Origin: Photobacterium sp. SKA34
Lineage (GTDB): Bacteria > Pseudomonadota > Gammaproteobacteria > Enterobacterales > Vibrionaceae
Assembly (NCBI RefSeq): GCF_000153325.1
Contig: NZ_CH724141.1
Location: 1,117,114 to 1,181,113 of the forward strand
DNA: 64,000 nucleotides
Reading direction: 5' to 3'
The position numbers were made by a program, and so were the translations under genes. The notes under the pieces are model-generated. The model was not told the origin of the DNA. It saw only the letters and a program-made list of their open reading frames with translations, and ran no database searches. This document shows positions 22,878-34,133 of the stretch, one piece after another (position 1 is the stretch's first letter; the number at the start of each line of letters is the position of its first letter).

Positions 22878-23465
22878 ATGAAATTAAAATATTTATCAAT
22901 ACTGGCTATTACCAGCGTCGCTACTTCATTGCTTTTAACAACAGGTGTTCAGGCACAAGGAGAAAATCAGCTTGAAAAAATACATTCATCAATTCAGTTT
23001 AAAAAGAGTGAGCCAATTGTAAGTAGTAAAGTCTATGAGCCAAGTCTTACTGTTGAATTCAAGGATAATGCATACCCTGAAACCAACCAATACTTGACTA
23101 AGTTATTTAAGGCATTTTTAGCTTCAGATCAAAGTGAATTAAAGACTATGCTTACAACTGATTTTACTCAAAAATTTGGAGGAGAAGAAAATCGAGGGAA
23201 TGCTTTCATACAACATGCATCAACATTAAGTAAGCAATTGAAGAGTATGGATATTGTATTTGAAGATGTGAACATTGACAGTGATGGGACAATATCTGAA
23301 ATACATACAGTAACTGCAACAAAATTAAATGGTAAATCTGCAATATTGAAATTGTATGCGTTCTACTACTTCGATAACACTGGTAAACTTAAGAAAATCG
23401 ATGAGTTGTCTACACTTTTACATGGTGCGAAAGCAGATCGTGATCTAGGTTCGCGAACAAGTTAA
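22878..23465 (+). CDS. Secreted protein with a SnoaL/NTF2-like domain
   Basis: A 195-residue protein with a Sec signal peptide of about 27 residues ending VQAQG. The rest (about 55-180) has the pattern of an NTF2/SnoaL-like fold: a helix with YLTKLFKAFLASDQSELKTM followed by alternating strands (HTVTATKLNGKSAILKLYAF). This fold serves as enzyme or ligand-binding scaffold, so function is open. GGAGG seven bases before the ATG is a strong start signal. It precedes a broken AraC-type regulator gene by about 145 bases, which may once have controlled it. Confidence 0.6.
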   Translation: MKLKYLSILAITSVATSLLLTTGVQAQGENQLEKIHSSIQFKKSEPIVSSKVYEPSLTVEFKDNAYPETNQYLTKLFKAFLASDQSELKTMLTTDFTQKFGGEENRGNAFIQHASTLSKQLKSMDIVFEDVNIDSDGTISEIHTVTATKLNGKSAILKLYAFYYFDNTGKLKKIDELSTLLHGAKADRDLGSRTS

Positions 23466-23485
23466 TATCCTGGTGAACTGTTTTG

Positions 23486-23512
23486 GGTGACATTGTTAAT
23501 TTTGGTGTCACC
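23486..23512 (+). terminator. Possible terminator hairpin
   Basis: GGTGACA and TGTCACC pair around a 13-base loop, 20 bases after the SnoaL-like gene. No T run follows, so this is tentative. Confidence 0.35.
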
Positions 23513-23610
23513 TAAATTGAAAGTTTTTATAACCAATAAAATAAAGCCTATATTGATTTTTGAAAAATTAACTAATTCAATTTGTAAAATTGGATAGATA
23601 AGGAGGGGGT

Positions 23611-24321
23611 TTGGAAGATAAACGACTAATTCTAAAACACTTTGAGTCACACAAATCAGAAAGGGAAATTCATAGCCATTCTTATTTACATTTGGTCTAT
23701 GTACATAAAGGGTGTCAAATTCTATATACAGATCAGCATAGCTTATTATCTATGCCTGGGACTTTAGTATGCGTTCCGTCTAATACTCCGCATCGAGCAG
23801 ATTTTCTTGAAAAGTCACAGATGTCTTTACTCCGTTTACCTTCAAATTTTAATCTAAATATCAATGAAATATGTATATTGAAGGTCTCTCCGTTTGTCAC
23901 ACAGCTATTTAACCTTTGGGAGAGTAAATTATTTAAACCTAGTTTATTTGATGAATAAGTAGATGTACTAATCGATCAATGTTCTCGTTGTGTGCCACTA
24001 GTGAATCCATTGATTGCCAGTGGAAGTATGGATAGACGGTTATTTTTTATCATTGAAGCGCTTTCTGATAAACCCAATATCAAAATGTCTATTTCGAAAT
24101 TATCTGAGCAAGCAGGAGCTTCTGTTCGCACGCTAAACAGACTATTCTTATCTCACTTCAAAGCATCTTTTAAAGAAATCAGAAATAAAGTTGTCATGGA
24201 GAGAGCTGAGCAAATGATGAAAAAAGGTATTAGCGTCACCGACATAGCATTTGAGCTTGAATACTCGAGTATTTCTGCTTTTTCTACCGCTTTTAGTAAG
24301 TATCAAAAACAAAAGTATTAA
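23611..24321 (+). pseudogene. AraC-family regulator interrupted by an in-frame TAA
   Basis: The first part (23611-23955) has a cupin-like sensor pattern (HSHSYLHLVYVHKGCQILYT, PSNTPHRADF). TAA at 23956-23958 stops it, but the same frame continues with VDVLIDQCSRCVPLVNPLIA and a C-terminal AraC domain with two helix-turn-helices (ISKLSEQAGASVRTLNRLF; VTDIAFELEYSSISAFSTAF). The TTG start has AAGGAGG just upstream. The end (SKYQKQKY) is shorter than usual, so a further lesion at the 3' end is possible. Total 236 codons. Read-through would restore a near-normal regulator. Confidence 0.75.
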
Positions 24322-24491
24322 AGATATATTTTCAGAAAGACTTATTTTCTTTATTTGTTTTTTAGTTGAATAAATAAAAGGAATTAAAAACTCTGAATAA
24401 TATCTTTCTTATCTTTAACATATGGCTGTAAGGTTTTTGTTAAGGTGATTTAAGAAAAACTCAATAATTGTGTATTCAGTTCCAAAATACA

Positions 24492-24524
24492 AAGTGGCCC
24501 CTTAAGAGCCACTTCAATTTTTAT
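24492..24524 (-). terminator. Hairpin after tpx
   Basis: AAGTGGC (24492-24498) pairs with GCCACTT (24508-24514) just past the tpx stop; moderate T richness on both sides. Confidence 0.55.
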
Positions 24525-24525
24525 C

Positions 24526-25029
24526 TTATTTTTGTAGCGCTGCGATTGCTGCGTCGTAGTTAGGCTCATCAGTAATTTCTGCTACTAGTTCAGCATGGAT
24601 CACAAGACCTTCCTCGTTTAGTACAACAACGGCACGAGTGGCTAAATCACGAAGTGCGCCTTCAGCTAGTTTAACGCCGTATGCTTCTGCAAATTCTGGA
24701 CTACGGAATAGAGAAGCAGTTTGAACGTTCTCAATACCTTCTGCTTCACAAAAACGACCCGTTGCGAAAGGCAAATCAGCAGAGATACATAGCACAACTG
24801 TATTTTCTGTATTTGCTGCTTTTTGATTAAATGCTTTCACACCAAGCGCACAAACGGGTGTATCGATGCTTGGGAAGATATTTAAAACAACTTTTTTACC
24901 TTTTACTGAATCAAGCGTGATGTCAGAAAGATCAGCGCCGCAAAGTGTAAATGCTGGTGCTTGAGTACCTAATACTGGGAATGTACCTGCAAGTTGAACA
25001 GGTGAGCCTTGGAATGTTACTTGAGTCAT
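24526..25029 (-). CDS. tpx: Thiol peroxidase
   Basis: A 167-residue atypical 2-Cys peroxiredoxin that reduces hydroperoxides with electrons from thioredoxin. The peroxidatic Cys60 is in PSIDTPVC and the resolving Cys94 in GRFCEAEG, at the standard Tpx spacing; Arg in LRDLATRAV completes the active site. Cytoplasmic or periplasmic location is debated in the family; no signal peptide is present here. Single gene with its own promoter region. Confidence 0.95.
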   Translation of the reverse strand: MTQVTFQGSPVQLAGTFPVLGTQAPAFTLCGADLSDITLDSVKGKKVVLNIFPSIDTPVCALGVKAFNQKAANTENTVVLCISADLPFATGRFCEAEGIENVQTASLFRSPEFAEAYGVKLAEGALRDLATRAVVVLNEEGLVIHAELVAEITDEPNYDAAIAALQK

Positions 25030-25462
25030 TTTTTACTTTCCTTTTATATAGCACGTAAATGACGTGCAACTTTTTATTCACACACTATATACACAGGAGA
25101 ATAAATTAACAGTGCCCTATCGCATATTTAATCAAGGTCATACCACTAGGTTATTTTTTGTCTTTTCAGTCGCTTTACATCGAGGGGCAGACTGATTATT
25201 TAATAGACATAACTCATCATTAAAAAACGCGATAGCGACTTAATTTCTTTTTTGTAAGCACACAAGATGTCGCTCTTTGTTGATATTGTGATAACAGCAT
25301 AAGTTTGAGCGTATTTGTTAAAGTTGTTGCGACTTTTACAGATAACGTAATTGAATGGTTACATCTTGTATTGCGAGATTAAATATTCAGTTTGGGCTAT
25401 CAATGATGAAGATTTACAAATTTTGTTGATAAAGATTCACAACTTGCGTTGAGACAATAATA
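25030..25462. other. Divergent spacer between tpx and the chemoreceptor gene
   Basis: About 430 bases, AT-rich; no gene or clear operator recognised. Confidence 0.5.
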
Positions 25463-27025
25463 ATGAAAAAAATAATCCTATTAGCCGTTTGTGCCATGTT
25501 TGGCATTGCCGTTATGGCGAGTATGGCATCGACCTACTTTATATCCAGCCAAAATATAGACAACATCATCCTCGATAAATCTCAAATACAGGCGGAATTC
25601 TTAGCCAAAAATGCAGGGTATATTCTAGAAAATTCCGAGACACCTAAAAAAGATCTTCAAGCATTGGTTGATGATTTGAAACAACGTCCTGATGTTAGCT
25701 ATGCCATTGTTATCGATAATAATGTTACAGCTGTTGCACATAGTGACAAGCAAAAGCTAAACAAAAAGTATGATGATGCGTATACCGTAGACGGCGCGAC
25801 AAAAGGCGTACAACAATATTCCAAATGGTATGCTGATGTACAAAAGGTATGGGTGTTCGACATTATGGCGCCAATCTATGTGAATGGTCAGCTTTACGGC
25901 ACATTTGATATTGGCATTCCCATTACCGAAGTAAGCCAAGCAACCAATGGCATTATTACTTACCAGCTGGGTTCGATGATTGTGATCTTCGTACTTTGTT
26001 TAATTGTGCTATCTCTACTGCTCAATAAATTAATGCGTCCACTATCAGTACTTAAAGATGCATTGCATGATATCTCGCAAGGTGATGGCGATTTAACAGT
26101 GCGCTTACCAATAAAAGGAAATGACGAAGTTGCCCAGATCTCGTCAGCGTTCAATGTATTTGTTGAAAAAGTACATGGCATTATTTCCCAAGTGGTCAAT
26201 TCTGGCGTGGAATTAAATGGTTCTGCCATTGCATTACGTGAACAGTCACAGCAAGCACTCGCGAGAGGACAAGAGCAAAATGAACAGACCATGCTCGTTG
26301 TGACATCAATGAATGAAATGATTGCCACGGTTAATGAAATTGCATCCAACGCCGCGAACGCCGCAGATGCAGCAAGCATGGCAACAAATGAAACCCAAGA
26401 AGGGTATAAAACGCTACAACGAACAACAACGGCCATCTCTAACCTAGAAAATGAGATGAACAGTACTTCAAATATCATCATTGTTAGCTTGGCGGATAAT
26501 ACGCAATCTATAGGTACGATTCTTGAAGTAATACGTGGGATCTCAGAGCAAACCAATTTACTGGCATTGAATGCGGCTATTGAAGCAGCAAGGGCAGGAG
26601 ATGCTGGGCGAGGGTTTGCCGTTGTTGCTGATGAAGTGCGTAATCTTGCAACGAAAACAGCCCAATCAACAGATGAAATCGATGCCATGATCCACCAGTT
26701 ACAAACAGAAGCACAGAGCGCGGTAGGTTCAATGAGTAACAGTAAGGCACTGATTAACGAAGGGGCTACCGAGACAGAGCATGCGCGACAAGCGCTTGAA
26801 TCAATCTCACAGCAAGTAACCACCATTTTAGATATGAACACCCAAGTGGCGACAGCAACTGAGCAGCAATCAACAGTGGCTAATGAGATCAACTTGAATA
26901 TGGATACGGTTAGTCACTTGGTTAAACTTGGTTTGAACGCCAGTGAACAATTAGAGGTATCCAGCCAGCAACTAGCAGACTTATCGCAAACGCTTGATGA
27001 GCATGTTGGGGCATTCAAAATATAG
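25463..27025 (+). CDS. Methyl-accepting chemotaxis protein with a single Cache-like sensor
   Basis: A 520-residue chemoreceptor. Membrane helix 1 (about 4-24), a periplasmic single-Cache-like sensor (about 30-168; FDIGIPI at its end), membrane helix 2 (about 172-190), HAMP (about 192-245), then the cytoplasmic coiled coil. The kinase-contact tip [20 protein letters not shown] and [15 protein letters not shown] are canonical. It would signal through CheA/CheW to flagella. The ligand is unknown. It stands alone and ends in a clear terminator. Confidence 0.92.
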   Translation: MKKIILLAVCAMFGIAVMASMASTYFISSQNIDNIILDKSQIQAEFLAKNAGYILENSETPKKDLQALVDDLKQRPDVSYAIVIDNNVTAVAHSDKQKLNKKYDDAYTVDGATKGVQQYSKWYADVQKVWVFDIMAPIYVNGQLYGTFDIGIPITEVSQATNGIITYQLGSMIVIFVLCLIVLSLLLNKLMRPLSVLKDALHDISQGDGDLTVRLPIKGNDEVAQISSAFNVFVEKVHGIISQVVNSGVELNGSAIALREQSQQALARGQEQNEQTMLVVTSMNEMIATVNEIASNAANAADAASMATNETQEGYKTLQRTTTAISNLENEMNSTSNIIIVSLADNTQSIGTILEVIRGISEQTNLLALNAAIEAARAGDAGRGFAVVADEVRNLATKTAQSTDEIDAMIHQLQTEAQSAVGSMSNSKALINEGATETEHARQALESISQQVTTILDMNTQVATATEQQSTVANEINLNMDTVSHLVKLGLNASEQLEVSSQQLADLSQTLDEHVGAFKI

Positions 27026-27040
27026 TAAGGATGTTCGGTA

Positions 27041-27067
27041 AAAGGCGACGTTAAGTCGCCTTTTTTA
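27041..27067 (+). terminator. Terminator after the chemoreceptor gene
   Basis: AAAGGCGAC and GTCGCCTTT form a 9-bp stem followed by a T run. Confidence 0.88.
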
Positions 27068-27415
27068 TATTTATTAATCAGAAGGTTAATGTTTTAAAAG
27101 TATTTTATATTCAAATGATTAATAACTTTCAAAAAAGGTAATTGTGACTATTTGTCTATTTCAGCATGCCTATATGTGTAATGGGGTTAATTTAACTTAT
27201 TGAATATAAATTAAAATTATGGAATGACCAGTGAATGTTACATTTATGTAAAATTATTATTACATATGTTACAGGTATAATTTTGCTCGTATGCTTGTAA
27301 GGCATTTAAATTATAGACACTCTTGATGTGCAAATTATTGCTTTTGAATATCCATATTTAGGCTTCCTATAAAGTCGTTGGGAAGTAATAATTTAATTAA
27401 CATCAGGAACCAAAC
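27068..27415. other. Spacer upstream of the protease gene
   Basis: About 350 AT-rich bases that should hold the protease promoter; no operator recognised. Confidence 0.45.
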
Positions 27416-28440
27416 ATGAACTTACAACGTCAAACAAGCTGCAAGATAGCAGTGCTTCTTGGTACATCTGTTGGCTTTTCGGTACATGCCGCAGAAATGG
27501 TAAAGGTTAATGATAATAAATTCCTCTTACAGAGCCTTAGGGCACAATCTACAAGTATTACTCCATTAGAAACGGGCTTTTCTGAAATAAAAAAAGTTGT
27601 CTTACCAAACGGGAAAACCAAAGTCCGGTATCAACAGACCTACTTAGGTGTGCCTGTCTTTAATACTTCTGTTGTGGCAACTCTTTCTAACAATAAACCA
27701 TCGGATGTTTATGGTTTGATGGCGAAAGGGGTCAACCGCGATTTGCCAAGTATTACGCCTAAATTAAGTGAAAAAGAAGCAATTTTAGCTGCTATTACTT
27801 CGCACCAGCTCGTTGCTAATAACAATCATAATATTGAAAACAAAAACGCTAAGTTAATGGTAAAACTTGATGATAACCAAACGGCAAAGATTGTTTATCT
27901 CGTTGATTTCTATATCGCCTCCGAACATCCTGAACGTCCATTTTATATTGTTGATGCAATAAATGGCGTTATTTTAGAGCACTGGGATGGATTAAATCAT
28001 GCTAAAGCCTCAGGCATGGGCCCTGGCGGTAATATAAAAACTTCTGAATACATTTATGGTTTTGATTTTGACGGTCTCCCTATTAGCAAGGTGGGGACAA
28101 CGTGTACGTTAGAAAATGCTGCAGTTAAAACCGTGAATTTAAATAATGCGACCGAGGGTAATACCGCTTATCAATACAATTGTATTGATGATGATAACTA
28201 CAATTATTTTAGATATGTAAACGGTGCTTTTTCGCCGCTTAACGATGCACATTATTTTGGTAATGTTGTTTTTGATATGTATCAAGATTGGATGAATACA
28301 TCACCGTTAAATTTCCAGTTAACAATGCGTGTTCATTATGGCTCCGAGTATGAGAATGCATTTTGGAACGGATCTTCAATGACATTTGGAGATGGTAAAG
28401 ATCGCTTCTATCCACTTGTTGATATTAACGTAAGTGCCCA
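27416..28440 (+). pseudogene. M4 metalloprotease (vibriolysin/HapA type), cut by an IS3 element
   Basis: A signal peptide (about 1-26, ending VHAAE), the FTP and PepSY propeptide (to about 195), and the first part of the mature thermolysin-like domain: GMGPGGNIKTSEYIYG, DAHYFGNVVFDMYQDW, FGDGKDRFYPLVDINVSAH. In the family the next residues are the zinc motif HEVSHG; here the IS begins within this His codon. The frame ends in IS sequence at 28456. The rest of the protease is not found on the far side of the IS, so the zinc-binding half is missing and the product must be inactive. In Vibrionaceae such enzymes are secreted virulence-associated proteases. Confidence 0.9.
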
Positions 28441-28448
28441 TGTAGTGG

Positions 28449-29626
<1,178 letters not shown>

Positions 29627-29687
29627 AGTGTCACCTGTTAACGTATGAAGTGATGATATCACCTCTAACTAAGTGACCAAATTCACT

Positions 29688-29942
29688 ATGCCACTACAAG
29701 CACTGCAGTTCTATGATGCATATATGTTTGGCTCAACTTTAAGTGGAGTGGGACATGATATTGACATTCTTATTGTCGGCCCGTCCGGTGATACTCTTTC
29801 AACCTTAAAAAAAGAGATTGCTGATGCAGGAAAAGAGCTGCCTTTAGATGTGTTATATATGCAACCATCAGAGGCTATTGAAACTAATTTCGTCAATAGT
29901 GAGGGTTGTGTCAAACTATCGGTACTTGCATCTAGTCCCTAA
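29688..29942 (+). pseudogene. Nucleotidyltransferase-like protein, 5' end replaced by the IS
   Basis: The residues YMFGSTLSGVGHDIDILIVG fit the GS...DxD catalytic motif of MNT/polymerase-beta-like nucleotidyltransferases, with a third acidic position later (LPLDVLYM). The first codons, including the ATG, come from the IS right end, so the native start and promoter are gone and perhaps 10-20 residues are lost. Such proteins include antibiotic adenylyltransferases and the MNT half of HEPN-MNT toxin systems; no HEPN partner is visible downstream, so its role is open. Confidence 0.6.
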
Positions 29943-30548
29943 ATAAAAGAGCTAGCATAAACTATGCTATTTGCTGGATAAATCTGCCCAAGCGGGTTCT
30001 CCTCGTTTAGAGCTTTAGAACAGTATCGATACTCAAATTAAGTAAAAACCTAAATCACTTCTGTCCAGAAGTTAGCTAGAACCCCCAAAGAAGCCAGTTA
30101 AATAAATCCCAAAAAGTATCAATCCTAGTCTCTGACAGTCGCTAAACAAATCGGATTCAGATAAGATCTAATTATCACTGATGAAAGTTAGATAATGTAA
30201 TAACGAATACCGTAAAGAATTACGATCTAACTTTTCTATAGAGCGCCCTAAAAATAGTTACAAAATTAGATAAAAAGACAGAAAGTTAGATAACTACCTT
30301 GTAGCCCTTATTCCATATAGGGTTTCTAACTTTTCAATCTAACTTTAGGTTAACTGTGTTTTTTATATCTTTAGTAATAAGAATAACGCAATAAGAGTAT
30401 GCTGTTATTATTAGGATTATCTTAATAATATTTATACAGTTTATCGTTAAAGCAAGACGACTCTATACATAAAAAACTGTTTTATTTTAGAGTTATTGCT
30501 CTAGAATGAAAAAAGCATTAAGAAAAACTGGTATCAAAGGGTTACCTT
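29943..30548. other. Long spacer with AAAGTTAGA repeats, upstream of the export operon
   Basis: About 600 bases without a gene. Its feature is the cluster of short repeats listed at 30184-30346. AAAGGG just before 30549 is the ribosome site of the TolC-like gene. Confidence 0.6.
30184..30346. repeat. Cluster of five AAAGTTAGA repeats in both orientations
   Basis: AAAGTTAGATAA occurs at 30184-30195 and 30282-30293. Inverted copies (ATCTAACTTT or TCTAACTTT) are at 30225-30234, 30325-30333 and 30337-30346. A one-mismatch copy AAAATTAGATAA is at 30262-30273 and a weaker AAGTTAGC at 30069. Five exact 9-mers in 163 bases is far above chance. They could be binding sites of a regulator of the export operon or iterons of a lost replicon. 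Confidence 0.7.
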
Positions 30549-31976
30549 ATGAGAATAAAACCATTTATGGTTAAACCACTGGCTATCGCCTTGCTGGCGA
30601 TCACGCCTAGTATTTATGCATCACCAATTGCGTTCAGTGATGCGTGGCATACTGTCGTGACAAAGAATGATGGTTTGGCGGCTGGACGTTCAAGTGTTGA
30701 GCAAGCGGAGCACATGCAAGATGCGGCAAGTGACTTATATCTGCCAACTGTGACGATTGGCGCTAATTACACCCGTTTGGATCAAGATGTAAAACTGTCA
30801 CCTTCAGATTTGTTCGGCAGTATGCCTGCATCTTCTACAGCAGCAGGTCAAGAATTAACAAAAATTATTGCCGAGCTTACTAAAGTAACAGGCCTAGACC
30901 TTAATTCTGCACTAACGTCAACGATTGAAGATCGTGATGTGTTAACCAGTTCTGTTCGTGCTATTTGGCCTATTTTCACCGGTGGTCGTATCAGTGCGGC
31001 ACAAGATATTGCTAAAGGACAAACGGAAGAAGCGAAATACATGCTTGCCATGATGCAACAGGCTAAGTTTGAAGATTTATCCCGCTTTTACTTTGGCGTT
31101 GTTTTAGCAAAAAATGTTGTCGAAACACGTAAAGAGGTTGAAGTAGGGCTAAAACGTCATTATGAGCATTCGCTTAAACTTGAACAACAAGGTCAAATTG
31201 CAAAAGTTGAGCGCCTACAAGCAGAAGCGGCTTACGATAAAGCGAAAGTTGACGCACAAAAATCAGTGCGTGATTTAGAAATTGCACAAGTTGCGCTAAC
31301 AAGGTTACTACAGCAATCGAGTACCACAGCACCCACTACCAACCTGTTTATCAATAGCTCTTTACCGCCTATGTCGGCGTTTATAAATAAAACGTTAGCA
31401 AGCTACCCTGGTTTACATATTTTGGATGCTAAGCGTAAACAGGCAGATGGCTTAATTGATGTAGAGAAAGGCAAATATTACCCAGAAGTGTATTTGTACG
31501 GGGATTATAACCTCTACGAAAGCGATTCTCTTGCCGCTAAAATGGCACCTGATTGGGCTGTGGGTATTGGTGTCAGTGTCCCGCTTATCGACAGCTCTGG
31601 CCGTTCAGGCAAGGTAAAAGCGGCGCATTCGATGGTGACACAAGTGAATCATTTACGTGCGCAAGCCGAACAAGATCTGACTGTGTTAGTCGAGAAAACC
31701 TATCGAGAAGCTAATCAAGCAGTAGAAGAATATAACGGTTTACAATCGAGTCTTGCATTAGCAAAAGAAAATATTCGTCTACGTGAAAAAGCATTTAGCC
31801 AAGGGTTATCAACGTCACTTGATGTGGTTGACGCTGAACTGTATTTATCTGCCGTTAAAACCCAGCGACTTGCTGCGGCCTATCAATATGTTATGTGTTT
31901 AACTCGTTTACTTGCGGTAAGTGGTGAAATGAACACCTTCAATAATTATCAGAAATATCAAGGTATAGAGGTTTAA
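30549..31976 (+). CDS. TolC-family outer-membrane channel
   Basis: A 475-residue protein with a Sec signal peptide (about 1-24, ending IYASP) and two outer-membrane-efflux repeats rich in long amphipathic helices (for example YLPTVTIGANYTRLDQ in the first half, YYPEVYLYGDYNLYESD in the second). It forms the outer-membrane exit of a tripartite exporter. It is the first gene of a four-gene operon and ends five bases before the HlyD-like gene. AAAGGG before the ATG supports the start. The substrate is unknown. Confidence 0.9.
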   Translation: MRIKPFMVKPLAIALLAITPSIYASPIAFSDAWHTVVTKNDGLAAGRSSVEQAEHMQDAASDLYLPTVTIGANYTRLDQDVKLSPSDLFGSMPASSTAAGQELTKIIAELTKVTGLDLNSALTSTIEDRDVLTSSVRAIWPIFTGGRISAAQDIAKGQTEEAKYMLAMMQQAKFEDLSRFYFGVVLAKNVVETRKEVEVGLKRHYEHSLKLEQQGQIAKVERLQAEAAYDKAKVDAQKSVRDLEIAQVALTRLLQQSSTTAPTTNLFINSSLPPMSAFINKTLASYPGLHILDAKRKQADGLIDVEKGKYYPEVYLYGDYNLYESDSLAAKMAPDWAVGIGVSVPLIDSSGRSGKVKAAHSMVTQVNHLRAQAEQDLTVLVEKTYREANQAVEEYNGLQSSLALAKENIRLREKAFSQGLSTSLDVVDAELYLSAVKTQRLAAAYQYVMCLTRLLAVSGEMNTFNNYQKYQGIEV

Positions 31977-31981
31977 TTGTC

Positions 31982-32959
31982 ATGAGTAAGTTGAAGTCTA
32001 TAGCAGTAGCGGTTCCTGTAATTGCTGTTGTGGGTTGGTTGGGTTATACCTTCTGGCATGCTTACCAGCCTCAGCCTGAACGTATGCAAGGTCAGATTGA
32101 AGCGCAGCAATACAATATTTCTTCAAAAGTGCCAGGACGTATTGATCAAGTACTTGTTCGAAAAGGTGATGAAGTTAAACCGGGACAACTTATTTTTACC
32201 ATTTTAAGTCCGGAAATTAATGCCAAGTTAGAACAGGCGAAAGCGGGTGAGCAAGCGGCTGGTGCGTTGGCAGAAGAAGCTGAAAAAGGCGCGCGACGTC
32301 AGCAAATTGCAGCAGCAGAAGATCAGTGGCGTAAAGCTACGGCAGCTGCGAAATTGATGAAAACGACTTATGTCCGTGTGAATAACCTTTATAAAGATGG
32401 CGTGATTGCAGAGCAAAAACGCGATGAAGCTTTTACACAATGGCAAGCGGCACAATATACCGAAAGTGCAGCATACCAGATGTATGAAATGGCCAAAGAA
32501 GGTGCACGCGTAGAAACTAAACGTGCAGCTCAAGAGAAAGTTAAAATGGCAGCAGGGGCAGTGGCAGAAGTGGAAGCGTATGTTGCTGATACCAAGATCT
32601 CTAGCTGGCACCAAGGGGAAGTTTCACAAGTGTTGCTGCACGATGGTGAATTAGCACCACAAGGTTTCCCTGTTGTGAATATTATTGATATTAACGATGC
32701 GTGGGCTGTCTTTAATGTGCGAGAAGATAAGCTAAAAGATTACCAAGAAGGTAAAGAGTTTAACGTAACCATTCCTGCACTAAGTGATAAAGCTTATTTA
32801 TTTAAAGTAACACACGTTGCGGTAATGGGTGATTTTGCTACGTGGCGTGCAACAGATACGGCGAAAGGCTTTGATATGCGTACGTTTGAAGTGGAAGCTC
32901 GTCCAACACAACCAATTGATGGCTTGCGCGTAGGCATGAGCGTGATTGTAGAGCAGTAA
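31982..32959 (+). CDS. HlyD-family periplasmic adaptor
   Basis: A 325-residue membrane-fusion protein with one N-terminal membrane helix (about 5-27), a biotinyl-lipoyl-like half motif (QYNISSKVPGRIDQVLVRKG), a long alpha-hairpin (about 75-190, with many Ala, Glu and Lys), and a beta-barrel region (GELAPQGFPVVNI, then AVFNVREDKL). It bridges the inner-membrane permeases and the TolC-like channel. The next gene begins two bases after its stop, so translation is coupled. Confidence 0.9.
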   Translation: MSKLKSIAVAVPVIAVVGWLGYTFWHAYQPQPERMQGQIEAQQYNISSKVPGRIDQVLVRKGDEVKPGQLIFTILSPEINAKLEQAKAGEQAAGALAEEAEKGARRQQIAAAEDQWRKATAAAKLMKTTYVRVNNLYKDGVIAEQKRDEAFTQWQAAQYTESAAYQMYEMAKEGARVETKRAAQEKVKMAAGAVAEVEAYVADTKISSWHQGEVSQVLLHDGELAPQGFPVVNIIDINDAWAVFNVREDKLKDYQEGKEFNVTIPALSDKAYLFKVTHVAVMGDFATWRATDTAKGFDMRTFEVEARPTQPIDGLRVGMSVIVEQ

Positions 32960-32960
32960 T

Positions 32961-34133
32961 ATGAATAGCTTTCAGTATGTGAAGCAAGAATGGCGAAACA
33001 TATGGAAAGATGGCTGGTTACGAGCATTAACACTGTGGTTACCTGCCGTGTTATTTCTCACTATGTGGGCTATTTTTTCTACGGGTATAGCGCATAACTT
33101 ACCTGTTGGTGTTGTCGATCTTGATCATAGCCAGTTGTCTCGTCATTTTACTCGTTATGTGGATGCAAGCCCGACAATGGCTGTTACACGTCAATTCACG
33201 AGCCCAGATCAGGGTAGTGAAGCGATGCGAGCCAATGAAATCTATGCCATGGTGGTGATCCCAGATAATTTTGAAAAAGACACAAAGCTTGGTTTTTCGC
33301 CACAGATCACCACATTTTATAATGGACAATTTATTTTAATAGGTAAATTGATCAGCTCTTCAATGCTGCTTGCCGAAGGCACATTCAATGCAGGGGTTGA
33401 AACCGTTAAGAATATGGCGACAGGGGCACCAGTACCATTGCAAGCGATGGGGCAAGCCGTTCCTATTCGTGGGCAAATTACACCGTTATTTAACAGTAAT
33501 AGCCATTATGGACAGTTTTTGGTTTCTTCCATTATCCCGTCTATCTGGCAGATCTTGATTGTTGCAACAACGGTGTTAGCTATTGCTCATGAAGCGAGAA
33601 CACAAGGATTATGGAAGTGGTTACAAACATCACCTGTTTCTAAGTTATTAGGTAAGTTAGCGGCCTATACGGGTTTATTCCTTATCCAAGGGTTGCTGTT
33701 CTTGTGGTGGATGTACGTAGCGCTTGATTGGCCTATGCATGGTGATTGGTCTATTTTGATTGTTGCGCAATTGTTAATGGTGCTGGCGTGTCAAAGTATG
33801 GGGGCTTTTCTTTATTTTCTTGCAATGGAAGTACCGCGTGCAATGAGTTTCGTTGCGGCATTTACAGCACCGGCTTTTGCCTTTATGGGGATCACTTTTC
33901 CTGCCACTGATATGCCGATGATTGCAAAAATGTGGCGTAGCTTATTACCTGTAAGTCATTATATTGAACTGCAATTACAGCAAGTTGATTATGGTACTGG
34001 TTGGTATCAGGCATCTCATCAATTGTTTATTCTGGCGTGCTTTATGGTGGCTCTTGTGATGGCTGTGGTGCTGATGTTAGTTCGTCGCCGAAAGGCGTTG
34101 GATAAACATCCTATTGCGAAAGGGGAAGCATAA
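32961..34133 (+). CDS. ABC-2-type permease, YhhJ-like (first)
   Basis: A 390-residue inner-membrane protein: one helix near residues 23-43, a large periplasmic domain (about 45-170, with PVGVVDLDHSQLSR), then five to six helices in the C-terminal half, the layout of the ABC-2 transporter family. It pairs with the following gene, which has the same fold; the two start and stop codons abut (34133/34134). ABC-2 permeases normally need an ATPase, but none is encoded in this operon. Confidence 0.88.
   Translation: MNSFQYVKQEWRNIWKDGWLRALTLWLPAVLFLTMWAIFSTGIAHNLPVGVVDLDHSQLSRHFTRYVDASPTMAVTRQFTSPDQGSEAMRANEIYAMVVIPDNFEKDTKLGFSPQITTFYNGQFILIGKLISSSMLLAEGTFNAGVETVKNMATGAPVPLQAMGQAVPIRGQITPLFNSNSHYGQFLVSSIIPSIWQILIVATTVLAIAHEARTQGLWKWLQTSPVSKLLGKLAAYTGLFLIQGLLFLWWMYVALDWPMHGDWSILIVAQLLMVLACQSMGAFLYFLAMEVPRAMSFVAAFTAPAFAFMGITFPATDMPMIAKMWRSLLPVSHYIELQLQQVDYGTGWYQASHQLFILACFMVALVMAVVLMLVRRRKALDKHPIAKGEA

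Noticed and set aside
25960..26892. 310-codon open frame antisense to the chemoreceptor gene
   Set aside because: Cys/Ser/Ala-rich shadow caused by the codon bias of the coiled-coil region on the other strand.
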